Shown here: positions 57,845-64,000 of the stretch, in pieces
Layout: the number at the start of each line of letters is the position of its first letter
Numbering within the stretch: position 1 is the stretch's first letter
From: Microvelia longipes
Taxonomy: Eukaryota > Arthropoda > Insecta > Hemiptera > Veliidae
Reading direction: 5' to 3'
Assembly: GCA_018340805.1 (NCBI GenBank)
Contig: JACMZG010001908.1
Location: forward strand, 39,053,758-39,117,757
DNA: 64,000 nt
Program-made: the position numbers and the translations under genes
Notes under the pieces: model-generated
The model's input: only the letters and a program-made list of their open reading frames with translations
Databases searched by the model: none
Told to the model about the DNA's origin: nothing

Positions 57845-60120
57845 TTCCATTATTAAAAGTAGTCTATATTTAAGCCTTTTTCCTAAACAATAAAAAGTCA
57901 ACATATGTCTTGATTGTCTTAATTAACTATTTATTAAGTTTAGATGATGTTGGATCTTAATGAGTTCATAATAGCTAGTAGCAATGTTAGGTTGGAGTTA
58001 GTAAGTTGAGGTATTGTAAAAGGTAGGTATTATAGGGCTTGAAAGATGTTTGTATAAGTCGAGGTTGTAACTTAACTAAGTAACATGAGCTTAGTAGAGT
58101 AACTATAAAGGAACTTGGCTCGTTTATCACGCTCTAACTACTAGCGCCTTAATGTCGCCTCTCAAACCTTTGATAACAACCCACCCTCACTTTAAGTTTT
58201 TCACGTTTCTTTTTAAAAAATACCTTCATGGCGGCGTTTGACCAATGGCCGTACTTCCACGCCCCTCAGAATCTAATTCTGACCATTCGTTTTTTTTAAA
58301 GACAATATAACACAATTTTCACCCTCGCTCCATCCTGAGTTTAATCCTTTATTGTCTTTCCCGAATGTAGTCCTTTTTTGATCTTTTTAAAATTCCATCC
58401 AACAAGCATCATTATTTTTTAATCCATTCTTCCTTAAATAGATCTGGAGAATATGTACACCAACCCTTTTACTTTACATTATCATACAATCAGAATCCTA
58501 AGACTTATAAGAAAAACATTTCTTTAAATCAATCACATGAATTCTTCTTTTAAATCAATTCTTCCTTTAAGTTAATTCCCCTTATAAAATACCATTGTTT
58601 AAACAGTCATTGGATATAAAAAAATTACAAAGAAAATTCTTAAATTCTCCTCCTACAGACGGACAGACAAAAAAATTAAAGATTATAAAAAAATCCTTAA
58701 GATAATATGCAATACTCGTTATTCTTAAATTGATTTTTCTTTTGCTTTATAAAGCATTCCATTTACTGGAACAATATCTTTACAGTAGAGAAAGGCGCCG
58801 CTTTAATGCCAATTCTATTCTTATTGGAATTATTCTTTTTCGGCTTCTTTATCGGTAATTAAAAATTGGCAAATAAAACAATCCGAGATTTGTCCAGAAT
58901 ATCTGATTTATATTTAATGATGATCTAATAAAGGTCATTAGCTCTATCGTTAGTTTTAATGATTATTCCATAACTGATCAATTATGTTGAAAAGCATCTT
59001 AATCCAATCAAGTTATTAAAGATCTAATTACGGATGGTTAAGATTGTTTTTTTTATCAAAATAGCAACAAAAACTGATGCATGTAAAGAAGTTATGTCTT
59101 GCGTAAAATGAACCAAATTTTATATTACTTCAAGAAGTCTTGTCAACCTTTTCTCACTCGACCATCTTATGTGTACCAGATCTGCTCTTTTAATATAAAG
59201 TAAAACAATCCTTATATTTTTATGCAGGGTGTGACAATGTTCTAAAACGGATAATAATTTTTGTTCATTTTCAATTATTTGTTCTGTACCTACAAACTAT
59301 ATATTGCAGAAGTGGCAGATAGTGGATCCTGTACAATGACAAAACTTTAAAGATTTCATCACGCCATATTTTTAAAATGGATTCATAGTTTTGTACATCA
59401 GTTTTTTGGCTACCTTTAGCGTTTAACTAAAATTAGAGTTTTGTATCAGAATTAAATACAAATTTTGCAATTTTAGAACCGAACTAAGTTTTTACATACA
59501 CTGAAGAAAAATAATTTCACCCCTGTTTATAAGCTCTACCATGTTTTTTTAACCGGGAGCGTACTATCGTTATCTTGAAACGCCACAAATATAGAAATTT
59601 ATCAGGTTTCACATAGCCAATAAGTTTGTTAATATGTGTGTATCATGAATAGTTGTGGTTGTTAAGGTTTTTACCATTGATTATTTTACATGAAATTTGA
59701 AAAAAAGAGGTTAGATTAAGATCAACAAAATTAATAAATGAATGGTTTTATTTACTTGTAAGTAGATTAGTACAATCACATTAAACAATTTGCAATAATC
59801 ATATGATTTTTATTATATTAATAAATAAAAAAAAAATACACATTTAAATAATATTATAACCTACTACACATAACATAACTAAAAATAAATACATACATAC
59901 AAATACACTATTTGGTAATTATGTATAATCGTAAAGGATACTTTTTAATAATCCTAAATAATTTTAGACAAGTAGTTTTTACTCTTTAATAGTATTATCA
60001 ACTAATTAAAAAACATTTGTAAATAAGATTAAAAGCTTAAATTATGAATAAGTACTGAACAGACAAATAAAGTAAACAAATAAACCAACCACAGTTAAAA
60101 ACAACTTATTTACTCTTGTT
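57845..60120. other. AT-rich stretch without recognised gene
   Basis: No gene recognised. A CpG-containing patch at 58120-58270 stands out slightly in composition but is unidentified. Confidence 0.4.
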
Positions 60121-60122
60121 GT

Positions 60123-60132
60123 ATATATATAT

Positions 60133-60166
<34 letters not shown>

Positions 60167-60216
60167 ATAATATATATATATATGTGTCGTGTGTTGTGTG
60201 TAGATGTTATATATAT

Positions 60217-60292
<76 letters not shown>
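60123..60292. repeat. (TA)n tracts around a short TG-rich core
   Basis: TA runs at 60123-60183 and 60207-60292 flank TGTGTCGTGTGTTGTGTG. It directly precedes a DR1 copy. Confidence 0.95.
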
Positions 60293-60294
<2 letters not shown>

Positions 60295-60296
60295 GG

Positions 60297-60690
60297 CAAA
60301 CAGTAATTGTTTGCAAAATAATCCGGAATCAGGATAAAACCGGAATTATCCCTTTTAGGTGTTTTTAAGGCCTCTTGAGTGGTTTTCTCAAAGTTGTCTT
60401 GTCTGTATGTGTGTGTGTGTCTGTTATCATCATAGCGCCCAGTGGTGTATTTATGCTAGAGAGTTGATACTTTGTACAAAAATCAGTCTACCGCTGTATT
60501 TGTGTTATTCGGAATATATTTTTTTATGACGTCATAAACCCGCAATAATGCCCTAGCAAACATTTTGAAAAATCATAAAACAGTCTGTTAGTGCTGTATT
60601 GATGACCGCTTAGTATGAATCGGATGCATTTACTACCTGAGGACTAGCGAAGCGAGTCCGAAGGCATGTTGCAGTACTGTTAACTAGTCT
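60297..60690 (+). repeat. DR1 dispersed repeat, internally deleted copy
   Basis: The 5' half is well conserved (ATCCGGAATCAGGATAAAAC, TTTAAGGCCTCTTGAGTGG, ATGACGTCATAAACCCGC). It jumps at about 60580 to a 5S box C relic (CTGTATTGATGACCGCT, 60594-60610) and the tail (GAGGACTAGCGAAGCGAGTC). Confidence 0.8.
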
Positions 60691-61089
60691 CGTATTAGTT
60701 AGCGATGTGCTATTTCATCGATAGATTGTTCATAGGTTTCGCGTTATAGTCGTGGACGTCTCTGTTGGTCTCAAAGTCAGTCAAACTATTCCTTCTGTTT
60801 TTCAATTTTTTTTTTGGAAGTAACTACTAGGCAAGTAGGTCAAATTGTTGGGCCCTTTTTTGCCAGCTCCCTGAGATAGTGCTCTACTCCTTATAATTTT
60901 AAGTGTATGTATATTTCATTCTATTCTAGAACAGAAGGATCGTGAATTTCTATAGGTTACTTCATGCTTTTTTTCAAGCAATCATACATATATTCATTGA
61001 CTCATATAGTCTAGTGAAAACTAGGAACAATACGTGCTCACGCTGTTAAACCAATCCTTCAAACTACAAGGCAGACACACTATAGTATT
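60691..61089. other. Spacer without recognised gene
   Basis: No gene or repeat recognised. Confidence 0.45.
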
Positions 61090-61350
61090 ATACTGAATCT
61101 ACTATGATTAGTCGAAAATTTTGTCTATCCCCAGTTTCTTTAACGAGCACCTGACAACGCACTGGCTCGAGACCAACGGCTTCACGTCCCTTCTGAAGGA
61201 AGCGGTACGCAGAATTTTTATCCCTCTGTTAAAATTCCCAGAGGCCTGTGCTGGGATAGTACCCATAACTAAATAAATTTGGAAGTTTAAAGTCCATTCA
61301 TTCTGTGTATATTGGCCGCGTAGCTTAACCACTACACCACGGGTGACTCC
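61090..61350 (-). mobile_element. tRNA-derived SINE, copy 2
   Basis: On the minus strand box A TGGTGTAGTGG (61329-61339) starts the head; box B is lost in a diverged segment. The body matches copy 1: GGAATTTTAAC, AGAGGGAT, a CCTTCAGAAGG hairpin, then GACGTGAAGCCGTTGG and GCCAGTGCGTTGTCAG. The hairpin directly before GACGT differs in sequence from copy 1 but still pairs. The 74-codon frame through here is a by-product. Confidence 0.8.
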
Positions 61351-62205
61351 AACTTAGAGTTTAGTCTTTTGCAGAATGAGGTAATACTTATATTTTTGAA
61401 CAAAATTTCAAATTTTTTTTCTCAGAGTATTTAAATTGCATCAGAAGTTTCATCTTATTCGTGCTTGCACTTCACTTTGCTGATACATATTTTAAGGCAT
61501 ACATACATAGAATCAAATATTCATGTATATATACATTTTGAAATTTTTGGTATCAACAGATGCTAAAACTAGGACAATAAAATGTGAGGGACGCATTTTT
61601 TCTACAACTAATGTCTTTTACCTTTTATTATTTAAGGCGAAGAAAGCAAATTAAAAGTAACAGAACAGAAAAAAGAAATAATGTACCTTACACCATATGA
61701 ATTACTAGATAATGTTAGTTTAACAGTTTCAGACATTTAAAAGCAATCTAGTTTGTATAGGAATAAGAGCAAGTTATTTAACAAGCTATAGAACGGCAAG
61801 AGGCTGACTTCGTGAGAGAAAGACACCTCGTCGGATCATCTCTCGTCTCATAGTAAACATCATTTTCAATTATCTGCTTTCAAACAGATAGCGGCTGTAA
61901 AGTAAACAATCAAATAACTTTCTTATTTCTTTTTGAAACAAGTTCTTCATTCAATCATGACCTCAAATAGATGCATTATCTCGACTAGTTAGAGGGGCGA
62001 CTTGAGTATAATGTCAACAATTGCCTTTTTGTTCGACATCCTATTATATCAATCAATTTAGTCTTAGATGACACATGACTTTAAATTACTTATTTAATAG
62101 ACAATAAAGTTATCGCAATAGCCATAGCTAAATTTTTAAATATGACCTAGTCAAAATTAATATGCTTTTTGTGCTATAAGCTTTATCTCATAATCAGCCA
62201 TTCTG
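61351..62205. other. AT-rich stretch without recognised gene
   Basis: No gene or repeat recognised. Confidence 0.45.
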
Positions 62206-62209
62206 TTAT

Positions 62210-63550
62210 GAAATAAGTAGGTGTACTTACTTCGAAGGTGTACTTGCTTCGAATCTGAGATTTCACCTGAATTCGTTTCAGGACCTTACGAATGGTTGTT
62301 ACTAAGTTGGCTGTCTGCGTGTCAGTTATTGTTGTTATCAACTATTAGAATGTAATTGGGCACAAATGTCTCATTAGTGCCCCATCATCAAAATAAATTT
62401 TGAATAAACGTTAATAAATTGTTTTTAACGTTGTAAGTGGTTTTTATCATGATGTCTGTGTGATAATGCGTTTCTGCTGTACGCGTAACTCCTACTGTGT
62501 TGATGTTAAAAAGTTGAAACTTGACACAATAACCACACTTTTTGGTTTAGTTGTGCTCCCCTTTACCAGAGTATACAATTTTTAAATCGTTTTAACCAAT
62601 TTATACTTTAATATTTAACCTATCGAGACTAAAAGGATTTTAATTCGTTTACAATCTAAACTTTTACAAATAGAATTGAAATTTGACGAAAATAAGCATT
62701 TGTAAGTGGTGCATCTATCCACGATTTTTCATATTAATATAAAACTAATATAAAATTATTGACCAAACTATTTAAACAAGGTTATCTTTTTGAGGCCTTC
62801 TTCTTCAGAAGTAGTTTTATTCCAAACTGAAATAAAATGTTTTCATTTTAATGTTTGTCGTCATGTTAATAATATCGACTTTTGACTCTTCAAACTTGCA
62901 AGTTGCAATAATGAAATTTATTTCGATTATTCAATAAACGGATTAAAATTAATAAAAACTAGGCCGCCTAGTAAGACGTGTATTTTTAAGGCTTTTATGA
63001 AGATAGAAACGTAGATATTGTACTACATAATTAAATGGATATTTACTGTAATTATTTTTGAAGCTTTCATAGCCATTTAGTTATGACACCTTAAAAAATG
63101 CAGTCACCTAATAATCCTGAGGTCGAGCTTAGCATTACAACCTTAAGATTATAAGGTATCTATGACACCCGGAGGTCGGGCGAAGCAACTCCGAAGTCAT
63201 AACACTTTAGACTTTAGATCTCTATTTTACTTTAAGATCGAGCGTTGCGAGACCATCAAGTGTAGCGAGACCTTAAATATTGTTACTATAAAGTTTGGGT
63301 AGTCATGTCATTCTGGGGACGAGCGAAAAGAGTCCCAAGTCATAACGTCCTTGACATTAGATCAACAATACATTATTATTGACACTTCTGAGGTCTAGTA
63401 TAGGACCTCAGAGAAGAGGTCCTACTTAGGAGACCGAAGTAACACCACTTAAGCATTGGCTGATCATGACTTTCTGAGGACGTCCGAAGCGAGTCCAAAG
63501 TTGCAAGAATAAGTACCGAGGTTTCCCGAACCCAATTTTTTTATGTAATA
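62210..63550 (+). repeat. DR1-related repeat, divergent long copy
   Basis: The start resembles DR1 (ACCTGAATTCGTTTCAGG, GTTGGCTGTCTGCGTG, GTAACTCCTACTGTGTTGATG). The 3' part (62980-63550) has repeated short modules of the form GAGC..GCGAGACC and GAGGAC/GGGGACGAGCG...GAGTCC, and closes with CCGAACCCAATTTTTTT. The tail is shared with 35.03-35.3 kb. The short inverted repeat GGACCTC/GAGGTCC (63395-63414) is within it. The 5S-like segment is absent. Confidence 0.6.
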
Positions 63551-64000
63551 TGTGCCTAATTATTTTATTTATTAATCCTAAAATACATATTTGTGATCTC
63601 TAATTGCTCCTCTCTGTCGGATATAATGTATAGCTTCTTTCAACCCATACTTTAATGGTAAACCCATAGTTTCCTAATGATCGTTCAAATTATTTCACGT
63701 AATGATATGATGAATTATAAGTTTTAATTAAGTCATCAAAATTATGAAGACATGTGAAAGAATTAATGACATTTAAACTTTATCTTTTTTAATGATTTTT
63801 ATAATGTTGCAAATATCCGTCTTTGTTTCAAACACCGCGACTTAAAAGTGGGTATTTTTAATTGAAACTTTAATAGATTTCATCAAGCCATATTTTTAAA
63901 TAGATTCATAGTTTTGTGTATCAGTTTCTATTTTATGGATATCTATATACTATACTATAAAAGTAAAATTAGAAACTTTCAGAAGTTTTGCATAAAAACC
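63551..64000. other. AT-rich end of window
   Basis: About 63870-63920 (TTTCATCAAGCCATATTTTTA, TAGATTCATAGTTTTGT) resembles 59357-59400, so a short dispersed repeat may be present. No gene seen. Confidence 0.4.

Overview
The window is AT-rich animal DNA, most likely from an arthropod. It has no bacterial-style gene packing. It is dense in long (TA)n tracts, minisatellites and transposon debris, and the 5S-rRNA-like segments inside its main dispersed repeat read closer to an insect 5S (AAATTAAGCAGC-type box A) than to a vertebrate one. I cannot name the species. No host protein-coding gene was recognised. All recognisable protein coding belongs to three 5'-truncated non-LTR retrotransposons, and nearly every other open frame is a chance frame.

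Layout. 0-3 kb: plain AT-rich sequence and a (TA)n tract. 3.1-3.46 kb: a tiny LINE 3' end with a 13-bp target-site duplication (TSD). 4.2-8.9 kb: copies of a high-copy dispersed repeat (called DR1 here). 11.9-12.8 kb: a minisatellite with a 129-bp higher-order period. 13.6-14.06 kb: DR1. 14.25-15.4 kb: an unidentified block of higher GC. 17.4-18.2 kb: DR1 tail, (TA)n, then a 43-bp minisatellite. 20.77-23.77 kb: a 2.97-kb LINE on the minus strand with poly(A) tail, 12-bp TSD, intact RNase H, one in-frame stop and a 1.45-kb GC-rich 3' UTR made partly of tandem units. 28.44-28.67 kb: a tandem array of short palindromes. 30.78-31.0 and 43.56-43.92 kb: two members of a small hairpin element family carrying hammerhead-ribozyme-like cores. 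35.78-36.03 and 61.09-61.35 kb: two copies of a tRNA-derived SINE. 47.62-47.78 and 51.06-51.43 kb: two more fold-back elements with hammerhead-like cores. 54.04-54.63 kb: a complete 587-bp miniature LTR element (TRIM) with two identical 156-bp LTRs. 56.8-57.83 kb: a decayed LINE with (TAA)n tail. 60.1-63.55 kb: (TA)n and more DR1.

How the parts relate. The LINEs may be the kind of machinery that mobilises the SINEs. The hairpin elements look like non-autonomous relatives of Penelope-like elements or retrozymes, which are known to carry hammerhead ribozymes with a minimal helix III. DR1 carries a segment resembling the 5S internal promoter (box A to box C) followed by a T-run, so it may be a pol III-type repeat of 5S origin. 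Several perfect short palindromes with tiny spacers point to local template switching. All family assignments rest on reading motifs by eye; no database search was possible.
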